The notes beneath the pieces are model-generated. The model had not been told where the DNA came from and did not search any database. It worked only from the letters and a program-made list of their open reading frames with translations. A stretch of DNA of 64,000 bases from Runella sp. MFBS21 (GTDB lineage Bacteria > Bacteroidota > Bacteroidia > Cytophagales > Spirosomataceae), in the NCBI RefSeq assembly GCF_029433105.1, contig NZ_JARNTW010000009.1, forward strand, positions 208,749 through 272,748, in the 5' to 3' direction. The position numbers were made by a program, and so were the translations under genes. Numbering within the stretch: the first letter of the stretch is position 1; each line of letters starts with the position of its first letter. This document shows, piece by piece, positions 34,357 to 43,712 of this stretch.

Positions 34357-37113
34357 ATGACTTTCTTAAATAAAGCTTTATTTATAGCTGCCGCCGCTCT
34401 GGTTTTAGGGTATGGCTATCATACTTTGAGTGGAAATGAAGTGGATTTTAATACCCAAGTCAAGCCTATTATCAACAAAAAATGCATGGCTTGTCACGGT
34501 GGGGTCAAAAAAGCAGGAGGCTTTAGCCTGCTTTTTGAAGAAGAAGCCTTGGCCAAAACCAAATCAGGGAAACCTGCCATTGTACCTGGCGATGCGGATG
34601 CCTCAGCCTTTATCACTTGTCTTACCACCTCCGACCCCGACAAAAGAATGCCCAAAAAAGGCGATCCTCTGAGTAAAGAAGAGGTCGAAATCTTGACCGA
34701 TTGGGTCAATCAAGGTGCAAAATGGGGTAAACATTGGGCATACGAAACCGTTCAAAAACAAGAAGTACCTAAGCCTTCTTGGTGGGAAAAGTTAACGGGT
34801 GATAGTATTTGGGCTAAAACGGATGTTGATTATTTTGTGGAACAAAAATCCAAAAAGGAAGGACTTAAACACGCTCCCGAAGCTGACCGTGCTACTTTAT
34901 TACGAAGAGTGAGCCTAGATTTGACAGGACTTACCCCTACTGAGAAACAATACAAGCAATTTTTGAACGATAAGTCGCCGAAAGCCTATGAGACCTTCGT
35001 TGATTCGTTGCTCAAATCTCCTGCTTTTGGCGAAAAATGGGCGGCCATGTGGTTGGATTTGGCTCGTTATGCCGATTCAAAAGGCTATGAAAAAGACGAT
35101 GCGCGTAATATTTGGCGCTACCGAGATTGGGTCATCAAGGCCTTTAACAATGATATGCCTTACGACCAATTTATCACCGAACAATTGGGGGGAGATTTGT
35201 TGCCCAAACCTACCGAAGACCAATTGATTGCGACGGCATTTCACCGCAATACCATGAACAATGACGAAGGTGGTACCGACGACGAAGAGTTTAGGGTGTC
35301 GGCGGTATTTGACCGGGTAAGTACCAATTGGGTAGCTTTCAATAGTACCACTTTTGCGTGTGTGCAGTGCCACAGTCATCCATACGACCCTTTCAAGCAT
35401 GAGGAGTTTTATAAATACATGGCGTTTTTCAACAATACACGCGACGAAGATGTGATGGACGAGTCAGGGCATTTGCGTTTTTTTGAAGAAAATGACCAGA
35501 AAAAATTAGATGAACTCGCAGCGTGGCTTAAAACCAATGTTTCGGAAAAGAAATCTGAACAGGTGGTTCGTTTTCTACGAACCGTCGAGCCACGGATTTA
35601 TGCGCACCATTTTGATAGTTTTCAGAAAGGCACTTCGGAGCCAAGCTCTTATATGGGAATGCAAAATGGCGGGAGCTGTCGGCTCAAAAACGCGCCCGTA
35701 GTAGGTAAAACCCGAATGCTGCTTTCGTACGTTACGGCCCAAAAAGGGGGAAGTATTGAAATCAAAACCGACAGTTTGAACGGCCCTACTTTGGCCGTAG
35801 TAAAACTTGATACGGCAAGAGGACGAAATTTTTGGAATGGCCTGACGCTTCTCAAATGGGTAAATCTCCCCACTTTTAATACGCGTAAAGACCTTCACTT
35901 TATTTTTCGTAATCCCAACTTAGAAACCGAAACCCAAGATGTATGTTTGATGAACTGGGTGATGTTTTTGGAGGAGGATTTAGCCGGAAAAGGCAAAGAA
36001 GGCTATCAGAAACAGCTGCAAAACTTCAATGATTTGCTGTTGGCTAAAACCGAAAATGTACCTATTATGCTCGAAAATCCGGCTGATTTGAAGCGCACTA
36101 CGCGGATTTTTGAGCGAGGGAGTATGTTTTCGCCCACCAAAGCCGTGGAGCCTGACGTGCCTAAGTCATTGCATCCTTTTCCCAAAAATGCCCCGCGCAA
36201 TCGACTAGGATTAGCGCAGTGGATTACGGACAAACAAAATCCTCTTACCGCCCGTACAATGGTGAATCGAGTATGGGAGCAACTGTTTGGGACGGGGCTA
36301 GTCGAAACCCTCGAAGACATGGGAACGCAAGGTTTTGCCCCCACCCATCAAGAATTGCTGGACTTTTTGTCGTATCAATTCATGAATGATTTTAAATGGC
36401 AACTCAAACCTTTGCTCAAAGAAATCGTCATGTCGGCGACTTACCGTCAAGATTCGCGGGTGAGTGATGAGCTACGCGCCAAAGACCCCGCCAATCGGTT
36501 TTTAGCACGAGGGCCTCGCGTACGTCTCTCTGGTGAACAAGTACGCGACCAAGCTCTAATTGTCAGCAACTTGCTCAGTCGTAAAATGTATGGTAAACCC
36601 GTAATGCCTTATCAGCCACAAGGTGTATGGCAGGCGGTATATAGCAGTGCTAAGTGGCAGCTTAGTTCAGGGGAAGATGCTTATCGTCGGGCGATTTATA
36701 CCTACATCAGAAGGTCAAGCCCATATCCGAGTATGCTTACTTTTGATGGTTCTACACGCGATGTATGCTTGGCGCGGCGTATCCGTACCAACACTCCTTT
36801 GCAGGCATTGGTGACACTCAATGATTCGGCCTTTGTGGAAATATCGCAGCAATTTGCGCGTAGAATGGAGTTTGAAGGAGGAAAAACGCTTTCGTCGCGC
36901 TTACAAAAAGGCTATTGGTGGATGACAGGGCGCAGTTTGCCCCACTCAAAGCAACAGATTTTTGAAAAACTCTACCAAGAAGCCTTGGTACGATTCCGAA
37001 AAGACCCCAAAAAACAAGAAGATTGGATGTGTAATACGGACGCCGAAACGGCGGCTTTGGCTGTAGTAGCCAATATCATGCTCAACATGGATGAGTTTAT
37101 TACGAAAGAATAA
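34357..37113 (+). CDS. PSD1 / planctomycete-type cytochrome C domain protein (DUF1549-DUF1553)
   Basis: Secreted protein of 918 residues with an N-terminal hydrophobic export segment. Residues 30-110 are a planctomycete-type cytochrome c domain with heme motif CMACH (Cys43, Cys46, His47). DUF1549 follows (about 150-360) with a second heme-type motif CVQCH. The DUF1553 domain fills the C-terminal half (NPLTARTMVNRVWEQLFGTGLVETLEDMG, RRSSPYPSMLTFDGSTRDVC). These proteins almost always pair with a DUF1501 protein; here that partner is 10.8 kb away beyond an opposite-strand operon. Role in extracellular redox or polymer oxidation is presumed, not known. Confidence 0.9.
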   Translation: MTFLNKALFIAAAALVLGYGYHTLSGNEVDFNTQVKPIINKKCMACHGGVKKAGGFSLLFEEEALAKTKSGKPAIVPGDADASAFITCLTTSDPDKRMPKKGDPLSKEEVEILTDWVNQGAKWGKHWAYETVQKQEVPKPSWWEKLTGDSIWAKTDVDYFVEQKSKKEGLKHAPEADRATLLRRVSLDLTGLTPTEKQYKQFLNDKSPKAYETFVDSLLKSPAFGEKWAAMWLDLARYADSKGYEKDDARNIWRYRDWVIKAFNNDMPYDQFITEQLGGDLLPKPTEDQLIATAFHRNTMNNDEGGTDDEEFRVSAVFDRVSTNWVAFNSTTFACVQCHSHPYDPFKHEEFYKYMAFFNNTRDEDVMDESGHLRFFEENDQKKLDELAAWLKTNVSEKKSEQVVRFLRTVEPRIYAHHFDSFQKGTSEPSSYMGMQNGGSCRLKNAPVVGKTRMLLSYVTAQKGGSIEIKTDSLNGPTLAVVKLDTARGRNFWNGLTLLKWVNLPTFNTRKDLHFIFRNPNLETETQDVCLMNWVMFLEEDLAGKGKEGYQKQLQNFNDLLLAKTENVPIMLENPADLKRTTRIFERGSMFSPTKAVEPDVPKSLHPFPKNAPRNRLGLAQWITDKQNPLTARTMVNRVWEQLFGTGLVETLEDMGTQGFAPTHQELLDFLSYQFMNDFKWQLKPLLKEIVMSATYRQDSRVSDELRAKDPANRFLARGPRVRLSGEQVRDQALIVSNLLSRKMYGKPVMPYQPQGVWQAVYSSAKWQLSSGEDAYRRAIYTYIRRSSPYPSMLTFDGSTRDVCLARRIRTNTPLQALVTLNDSAFVEISQQFARRMEFEGGKTLSSRLQKGYWWMTGRSLPHSKQQIFEKLYQEALVRFRKDPKKQEDWMCNTDAETAALAVVANIMLNMDEFITKE

Positions 37114-37228
37114 GCTCAACCCTGCCAACGTTTTTTTTCGGAACGTTGGCAGGGTTTTACGTTGGCGTTTATTGTGAAAGAATAAGCTCAACCCTGCCAA
37201 CGTTTTTTTCGGAACGTTGGCAGGGTTT
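37095..37228. repeat. 72-bp-period direct duplication carrying two terminators
   Basis: The last codons of the PSD1 gene, its stop and the following hairpin (copy 1 from 37095) are repeated 72 bases later (copy 2 from 37167) with few differences; the copied gene end would read FIVKE instead of FITKE. Each copy carries the same 15-base hairpin: 37118-37132 with 37142-37156, and 37190-37204 with 37213-37227. Confidence 0.85.
37118..37227. terminator. Tandem bidirectional terminators between PSD1 and VWA genes
   Basis: Two near-identical hairpins with perfect 15-base stems and internal T-runs serve both the plus-strand PSD1 gene and the minus-strand six-gene operon that ends at 37232. Confidence 0.8.
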
Positions 37229-37231
37229 ATT

Positions 37232-38413
37232 TCAACCTTTTAACACTAAGCCATTTTCACCAGCCCATTGAAACAAATCTTTTTTCTGAATAGCGGCTGC
37301 CATCAAATCAGGAAACATATCGGGCGTACAGGCAAAAACTGGAATCTCGTGTTTGGCGAAAAACTGGGCATTTTGTGCGTCAAAAGAAGGGCTTCCGTCG
37401 TCGTTGAGTGCCAACAAACAAATGACTTGCACCCCCGACTCCACCAAGGCCACGGCTCTTTTTCGCATTTCGGCGAGGTTGCCACCTTCGTACAGGTCGG
37501 TTATCAAAACTAAAATGGTATCGTCAGGCTGGCGAATGATTTGCTGGCAATATTGAAGGGCCAAATTGATGTCGGTTCCTCCGCCTAGTTGTACCCCAAA
37601 AAGCAAATCAACAGGGTCTTTGAGGTCTTCCGTAAGGTCGGCTACTTGGGTGTCAAACACCACCATCTGGGTTTTGACATTGGGCAAGGACGCCATCACT
37701 GCGCCAAAAATACCCGAATACACCACCGACGTTCCCATCGAGCCACTTTGGTCGAGGCAGAGCACAATATCTTTTAGCGACCGCCTTGATTTACGTCCAT
37801 AGCCAATTCTTACTTCTGGGATAATGGTCTTATATTCAGGTTGATAGTGTTTTAGGTTTTTACGAATAGTAGTATTCCAGTCGATTTCGTTGTGACGCGG
37901 ACGACGGTTCCTACTGGAGCGGTTCAAGGCTCCCGTGAGCGCGGCGATGGTTTTTTGCTCTAATTTAGCCATCAATTCTTCCACTACTTTTTCGACTACG
38001 CGTCGGGCGGTATCCTTGGTTTTTTCGGGGATGAGTTTTCCCAATTCCATCAGCGTAGCTACCAAATGTACGTCGGGCGTAGTTTGTTCCAAAATCTCGG
38101 GTTCTAGCATCAGTTTTCGTTGCAATTCGGGCTGTTTGAGCGCGTCGTTTTGCATTACTTGCACTACTGTGTTTGGAAAAAAATTGCGAATATCGCCTAA
38201 CCACCGCGCTACGCTGGGACTGGAGGCTTCACTACCGCCTTGTTTTTTAGCATCTCCGTAATTAAACTGACGTTTTCGCTCAAAATCGTACAATACCGTC
38301 AACGCTTTGTCGATTTGAATATCTTTTTGAGTCAGATTGTAGCCTGTCCCGTCTGCTTCGTCACCGCCGAGGATGAGCCGCCACTTTCTGAGTTGCTCTT
38401 GGTCTTCGTTCAT
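37232..38413 (-). CDS. VWA-domain protein of a MoxR-VWA module (YehP-like)
   Basis: Protein of 393 residues. The N-terminal 200 residues are helical, and a von Willebrand factor A domain follows with an intact metal-ion-dependent adhesion site: DQSGS (221-225), Thr280 (GGGTDINLA) and Asp306 (LITDLYEGG). Size and layout resemble E. coli YehP. VWA partners of MoxR-type AAA proteins are thought to recruit substrates for remodelling or metal insertion. It is the last gene of a six-gene operon, 1 base after the HEAT/DUF4132 gene. No signal peptide, so cytoplasmic. Confidence 0.88.
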   Translation of the reverse strand: MNEDQEQLRKWRLILGGDEADGTGYNLTQKDIQIDKALTVLYDFERKRQFNYGDAKKQGGSEASSPSVARWLGDIRNFFPNTVVQVMQNDALKQPELQRKLMLEPEILEQTTPDVHLVATLMELGKLIPEKTKDTARRVVEKVVEELMAKLEQKTIAALTGALNRSSRNRRPRHNEIDWNTTIRKNLKHYQPEYKTIIPEVRIGYGRKSRRSLKDIVLCLDQSGSMGTSVVYSGIFGAVMASLPNVKTQMVVFDTQVADLTEDLKDPVDLLFGVQLGGGTDINLALQYCQQIIRQPDDTILVLITDLYEGGNLAEMRKRAVALVESGVQVICLLALNDDGSPSFDAQNAQFFAKHEIPVFACTPDMFPDLMAAAIQKKDLFQWAGENGLVLKG

Positions 38414-38414
38414 C

Positions 38415-41400
38415 TTAATCTTTCAATTGATTGTCTTTAAAAAACTGCATATCGGCCATCACTTCCGAATATACGATAGGAGGAAGTTCGCCAAATGGAA
38501 CCAAACGGGGGTCGTTTGCATTGGAAGGTTCATCATAAACGTAGCTCCCAAAACTTACCTGATTGCGTTTGACAAACATTAATTCGCTCAGTTCGGCATG
38601 GGCACTTGGGTCTCCGACGCTCAATTCGCCTTGTTGGGTAATGATGGCGGTAATGTTAGCTTCGGCAAAATCTTTATAAAAACTTGATATCCAGCCTGCA
38701 TCTACTACCGAGCCACGGTACCATCCTAGTTTTTCCATTTTACTCGTAAAACCATAACCGCCGTATTTAACTCCCTTGAATTCGTTAGAAATCACAAGCG
38801 GCTTATCGCCTTCGGGCAGGGGGATTACTTTACGATTAAGTTGCGGGAAAATAGGCTCAATATCAGCGTCGTACAGACTGCCGTTCCAATAGTCGATTAA
38901 TGCTGGCGAAAGCGAAATCGGATGAACCATCCCAATATGTAGGTCTTCGTCCAATTCGGTCTCTTCTCCTTCGGCGTTGAGGAGGGTTTGGTCTTGCTCG
39001 CACCGAAAAGTAAATTTTAGGTGGCCGTCGGCATCATAGGCTCCCCAAATCAGCCGCACTGCATAGGCAAACATGACGGGGTTTTGGAGAAAAAAGGCTT
39101 GCCATTTTTCGGCTTCCCACTTTCGTTGAATCACTAGATATTGCTCCAATCGGCTAGACTGTGATTTAACAATATCCCGGATTTCTTTGGTAATTTCTTT
39201 AAACTCTTCGGCTAGTTCTTTGGAAATGCCTTTGGGGGGCGATTTCAGGAGGCGATTGTCTTCGTTCAGAAAAACCATTTTGAAATCGGTGTTGATAAAG
39301 GCCCGATAGGTTTCGCCATCCACCTCAAACTCCCGAAAAAGCCCCTCAAAACCGAAATCTGGAATGATAGAGTCGGCCAAATCGTAAGGTGAAATGCCGA
39401 GCTCTTCCGCCGCAATTCCGAAGGCTTCGTGGGCGGCGGCACCGATGTTTTTATACTTATTTTTATATTTTCGGGAGAAAAATTCTACTGCTCGCAGGGC
39501 TTTGTTGGAGCCTTGCAAGGCAAGGGCTTTTACGGCATATTCGGCCATTTTTCCGCGTCCGTTATCCGCCCAGTCGTTTACTTTGCGTTTGAGGAGCTCG
39601 CTGCTGTCGTCGTCGCCTAGTAAGCCGCCCAAAGTCAAACAAAACTTGTATTTGGCATCGCCACCGTTGTCAAAATACAGTTTGAGCAGTTTTTTGGCAA
39701 AATCCCCGCTGCTTTGGCGGTCGATAAGCGCGAGCAAAGGCTTGGCTTCGGGGTCGGTGCGGATGTCTCTGGCGCGACTCATGCGGTAACATAAAAAGCG
39801 AACCACTTCGCTATCAATGCTTTTTGGGGAATCTTGCCAATACAAGGCTGGGAGCTGGGTTTCGTCCAACCACCACTCCAAAGGTTTTTCTAATTTGCCC
39901 CTTGTTTTTGCCTTTGCTACTCTTTGCAAAACAGCTTCTTGGGTAGCTTGAGATGTCAACCATCCCACCACGCCTTCGAGCATGGTATCGCGAGCATCGT
40001 CGTTTTTTTCGGAATCGATGGCATTCATCAAAACCGCCTGCGCTTGCGCTGAATTGAGCAAGGTTAGAATCAATGCTGCCGTTTGGCGAATTTCAGCCTT
40101 CTTGTCGTTGAGTAGCTTTTCGGCCTCAGGAATGATGCGTTCACCTAGTTTGGAGAGGGTGACAGCGGCAAGCTCTCGGATTTTTTTTGATTTGTGACGT
40201 GTAAACTCCCAAACTTTATCTTCATAGGGTTGATAATTGAGGGTTTGTATAGTTTTTAAAAAAGTTGGGTGAAAATTAAAATAAGGATCTTTGTCTGGCG
40301 ATATTAAGATTTCTTTTGAAAAAAGAATAGACAAAATAGCCTCTTTGTAGGCATTGACGATGATAGGGAGATATTTTTTTTTAAAAAATGGGTTCTTACA
40401 TACTATCAACAAATCACATAAATACTCTTGGGCGTTTGGCGCGTCATGCTCAATGATATAATGCACAGAATGCTCTGCTTTATTAACGCATCGCCTTTCT
40501 TCCCAACCGTTATAATCATGATAATTTTCTGCCTTTAGCCGCATTTCATTTTTAATTCGATCAATATGAAGATAAGCATGTTCTAGGCGTTTGTTTTCAT
40601 ACTTTTGGGGTAAGTATTGGAGAAGAAGTTGGGAGAGCCCCCACATATTAATGGCGGACTCAATTTCTGGAATTTTCTCTATAATAAGGGGTTCGTATCT
40701 TTCTGGGTCTTTTTCTAATAAAATTTGAACCGTGTAAAGGCCGATACCTTTTCCTCCATCATATTCGCCTTCTACCGCTAAGAATTTAGGAAGAAGGCTT
40801 TCTGCATAATTGAAGTCGTGAATTAAAAGTAGTTTAAAAAGCAACGAACTTTTATAGCCCTCAAAATAAGAGTAAGCAAGTTCGAAATTTTCTTGTGATA
40901 ACTTGAGTATATAATTCCCAAAAGCTCTCAAACAAGCATCTGAATTATACCAAGGTAGGTCTTTGTGAAAGGAAGAAGAAATGATTTTTTTTATTAATGT
41001 ACTAGTGTCAAATGAAAATTCTTGCCAGTATCCTAGTAACGCATTGAAATTTTGATCTTCTACATCATTTAATACTTCAGGAATAAAATGACGATAAAAG
41101 CTTTCTTCAAAAAAATAAGAATAAGGCCTATGAATGGGATTTTTCCAATAGTGCGGTTGTGTAATTATTCTGATGATTCTTTTGTCAATTTCATTCCAGT
41201 TTTTTGGTTCATCTAGAATCTCCAAAAACTTTTTTAAGTAATAAGGAGAATCAGAGCCTTTAATAGGGAGGGAGGGGAGCAAAGAAGAATCACTCGTAAT
41301 ATAATTTAGAAACTCCTCCCCAACTATCTTAACTTCGGGGTACCAAGTACATTCTTCGATTACTTTTCTAAACGCCTCTATTTTCTCTGTTCTTTCTTGT

Positions 41401-41429
41401 AAAGTCATAGTTTCAGCAAGTTTATACAT
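38415..41429 (-). CDS. HEAT-repeat protein with C-terminal DUF4132 domain (YehI/MolR-like)
   Basis: Protein of 1004 residues. The first ~380 residues are helical and not recognised. HEAT-like repeats run from about 395 to 680 (for example KSKKIRELAAVTLSKLGER and DKKAEIRQTAALILTLL). A DUF4132 domain covers about 690-870 (KGISKELAEEFKEITKEIRD, EAEKWQAFFLQNPVMFAYAVRLIWGAYD). E. coli YehI (MolR) also has DUF4132 and sits near yehLMPQ. The start overlaps the DUF5682 gene end by 8 bases, although Met8 is possible. The 5' half is clearly AT-richer than the 3' half (one line at 40981: 16 of 60 GC; one at 39541: 33 of 60), suggesting a mosaic origin. A scaffold role is likely. Confidence 0.82.
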   Translation of the reverse strand: MYKLAETMTLQERTEKIEAFRKVIEECTWYPEVKIVGEEFLNYITSDSSLLPSLPIKGSDSPYYLKKFLEILDEPKNWNEIDKRIIRIITQPHYWKNPIHRPYSYFFEESFYRHFIPEVLNDVEDQNFNALLGYWQEFSFDTSTLIKKIISSSFHKDLPWYNSDACLRAFGNYILKLSQENFELAYSYFEGYKSSLLFKLLLIHDFNYAESLLPKFLAVEGEYDGGKGIGLYTVQILLEKDPERYEPLIIEKIPEIESAINMWGLSQLLLQYLPQKYENKRLEHAYLHIDRIKNEMRLKAENYHDYNGWEERRCVNKAEHSVHYIIEHDAPNAQEYLCDLLIVCKNPFFKKKYLPIIVNAYKEAILSILFSKEILISPDKDPYFNFHPTFLKTIQTLNYQPYEDKVWEFTRHKSKKIRELAAVTLSKLGERIIPEAEKLLNDKKAEIRQTAALILTLLNSAQAQAVLMNAIDSEKNDDARDTMLEGVVGWLTSQATQEAVLQRVAKAKTRGKLEKPLEWWLDETQLPALYWQDSPKSIDSEVVRFLCYRMSRARDIRTDPEAKPLLALIDRQSSGDFAKKLLKLYFDNGGDAKYKFCLTLGGLLGDDDSSELLKRKVNDWADNGRGKMAEYAVKALALQGSNKALRAVEFFSRKYKNKYKNIGAAAHEAFGIAAEELGISPYDLADSIIPDFGFEGLFREFEVDGETYRAFINTDFKMVFLNEDNRLLKSPPKGISKELAEEFKEITKEIRDIVKSQSSRLEQYLVIQRKWEAEKWQAFFLQNPVMFAYAVRLIWGAYDADGHLKFTFRCEQDQTLLNAEGEETELDEDLHIGMVHPISLSPALIDYWNGSLYDADIEPIFPQLNRKVIPLPEGDKPLVISNEFKGVKYGGYGFTSKMEKLGWYRGSVVDAGWISSFYKDFAEANITAIITQQGELSVGDPSAHAELSELMFVKRNQVSFGSYVYDEPSNANDPRLVPFGELPPIVYSEVMADMQFFKDNQLKD

Positions 41430-43698
41430 TCCCCATCAGCATCTTCAACACCGGTAAAATCTGCTCGGCGCGCTCGGTGTCTAGGAGGGAGGAGGAAGTG
41501 GTTATGTTTGTATTTGTATCAATAATTTGTCCTTTTTTTGCTTTTTCACCAATTTGGCGGCGCTCGGCGTATTCAAACTTGGAAAAAGTACGCCGTAAAA
41601 TCGGCAACAATTCCATGAAAATTTCGGGTGTGAGAGACGCGACCCACTGATACACCAAATTCCAAAGCTTGTGGTCGTAGATTAATATCATACCACTCCC
41701 GCGCAAAAAACCTTCGAGCCAAGCGGCTACGTCGGTGGGAGTGTTGGCGATAGACAATGAGTACGACAAATGTCGATTGGCTTCTTCGTCAGAAAGATGT
41801 TGCGCATCGAGCAGTAGCCGACAAGTACAGCCCATAATAAGGGGCGAAATCCCCGTTTTTTCTAAGAGTTTTTTGAGCGTTTCGAGCCATAGTGCGGAGG
41901 TTTCGGCGATGTCATTGAGTAGTATTGCCTCGTTGACTTGACCTATTTTTACAAACATTTTATCGGCGTTGGCGTCGTCAAGGCCATAGCAGGCATTGGG
42001 CAAGCCGATGCAAATGCGGATGATAAGCCGCTCTACCAGCGTTTGCATTAAGCTAAGGTCGGTTTTACGGACGTTGCCATAGCGACTGATTTGTACCAAA
42101 GGAGGGTAGGCCGTCATCAAATCAATGACATCCGATGAGAGCGTGGCAAGGTCGTTGAGTTTGGTGAGAAGCAGCTCCATCACCCCAAACAATTCGGCCG
42201 GAATAGCCCGCTGAATCAACGTGGCGATGTTGCCTACCGATGTTTCGGTTTCGAGTTGCTGAATCACTACCTGCTGCGTGGCTATCTCGATGGTATTGCC
42301 GAGGTAAGCTTTCTCAATCAACGAAATCATCATTTCGGGCTCCCATTCTAGCGTCCAAGATTCCCGAAAAGTGCCTTTGCTACGGCTATCGGCGCGTTTG
42401 GGCCAAGTCATTCCTAGTAGTTCAAGGCGATGCAGGAAGATACTGCGTTGGAGATCATTCTCGTTTCTTAAATCCAAATCATACTGTTTGGCATTAGCCG
42501 TAAGGGGGAGCCGTAGGCTTTTGAGGCTACGCTCAAAATCCCCTTGCAGCGGTACTTTAGGGACATCGTCGGGTACTTTGCCCAGTTTTTTGCCTACAAT
42601 CAGCTCTTCTCTCACCAAATTGAGCATGATGCCATCGCCCATGCACATCACGGCCAATACCGCTTCGTTGAGTTCTCCCAAATTGGGATGAGCTTGTTGG
42701 CGAAGGGCGGCCAAACTTTCTGCTAATCGACTTGCCTCAATGACATGCGCCGTGGAAATATCGACTTGTTTTTTGCGAAAAACCGACGCTACCTTGGTAA
42801 GCCAACGCAGGTCGTATTCGTGGGGTGTTTTCCAGAGATGTTCGGCCCAGCCTGGCGATTCAATACCCGCGCCGTAGCCCGAGGTTAGCGAGAGACGCTT
42901 GTTTGTCCACGGAATCCACGTGGCCATTGTTTTTATTTTTGTCTTGGGCAACGACCTCAGAATCTTACTATCTGCTTTGGCGGTTTTGTCGAGGTCGAGG
43001 AGGGCGGGTGCGTGCCATGCCCCACATACTATCACGATGTTTTGGTACAATTCATTTTGCGCTTTTCGCATCAGTTCGCGCATGTAAGCTTCCCGATAAT
43101 GGTTTTCTTTTTCAAGGGCGGAAGGTATTTGCTCATCGCGCAGGGCGGTTATCGCAGTTGTTACTGCTTCAAAATGCTCTGTGGGATGAAGCGAGAAATG
43201 TTGTTTTTCAAAATAATGCTCCCAAAACTCAGACCCCGAGGTAAAGCCCGCGATGTCGGCAAGGTAGTGGAGTGGGTCGCGCACAGCGATTCCTTCCATA
43301 GGTTCCAAAACTTCCTCATTCTCCAGCGGTTCGTTGGGGTTTTCGGCTGCTTCGGAGGCTTCTTTTATTTCGTCATTAGCCATTTGAAAACCAATGGCTG
43401 CCGGCAAGTCGATGGCCCGAAGCGGAATGTTGTTTTGGTGGGCATAGGCCGCCGCCACCCATTCGGGCGAATATTCGGCAAAGGGATAAAACACCGATTG
43501 TTTGGGATTTTCGGTATTATAAACCATCACCGATACGGGTGGTTTGAGGTCAGCGTGGCCGATGCGTTGGAGGGCGTCGGTGATTTCGGGCGGGCCTTCT
43601 ACCAAAATCATGTCAGGTTGCAGTAGTTTTAGCTGCTCACGTACATTTTTGGCCGACCCCACTCCGTGGTGACGAATTCCGAGAATATGAATAGGCAT
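41422..43698 (-). CDS. DUF5682 protein (YehM-like), with TIKI/TraB-like motifs
   Basis: Protein of 758 residues, close to the 759 of E. coli YehM. The N-terminal 240 residues show GIRH (7-10), VEGP with Glu34, an Arg-rich YREAYMRE stretch (201-208), and GAWH (226-229). A GxxH-Glu-Arg-GxxH order is the signature of the TIKI/TraB/EreA-like metal-dependent fold, so a hydrolase or protease activity is possible; this is my inference. The remaining ~500 residues are mostly helical. It starts 14 bases after the AAA ATPase gene and overlaps the next gene by 8 bases. Confidence 0.85.
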   Translation of the reverse strand: MPIHILGIRHHGVGSAKNVREQLKLLQPDMILVEGPPEITDALQRIGHADLKPPVSVMVYNTENPKQSVFYPFAEYSPEWVAAAYAHQNNIPLRAIDLPAAIGFQMANDEIKEASEAAENPNEPLENEEVLEPMEGIAVRDPLHYLADIAGFTSGSEFWEHYFEKQHFSLHPTEHFEAVTTAITALRDEQIPSALEKENHYREAYMRELMRKAQNELYQNIVIVCGAWHAPALLDLDKTAKADSKILRSLPKTKIKTMATWIPWTNKRLSLTSGYGAGIESPGWAEHLWKTPHEYDLRWLTKVASVFRKKQVDISTAHVIEASRLAESLAALRQQAHPNLGELNEAVLAVMCMGDGIMLNLVREELIVGKKLGKVPDDVPKVPLQGDFERSLKSLRLPLTANAKQYDLDLRNENDLQRSIFLHRLELLGMTWPKRADSRSKGTFRESWTLEWEPEMMISLIEKAYLGNTIEIATQQVVIQQLETETSVGNIATLIQRAIPAELFGVMELLLTKLNDLATLSSDVIDLMTAYPPLVQISRYGNVRKTDLSLMQTLVERLIIRICIGLPNACYGLDDANADKMFVKIGQVNEAILLNDIAETSALWLETLKKLLEKTGISPLIMGCTCRLLLDAQHLSDEEANRHLSYSLSIANTPTDVAAWLEGFLRGSGMILIYDHKLWNLVYQWVASLTPEIFMELLPILRRTFSKFEYAERRQIGEKAKKGQIIDTNTNITTSSSLLDTERAEQILPVLKMLMGNV

Positions 43699-43712
43699 GA
43701 TTTATTACAAAA

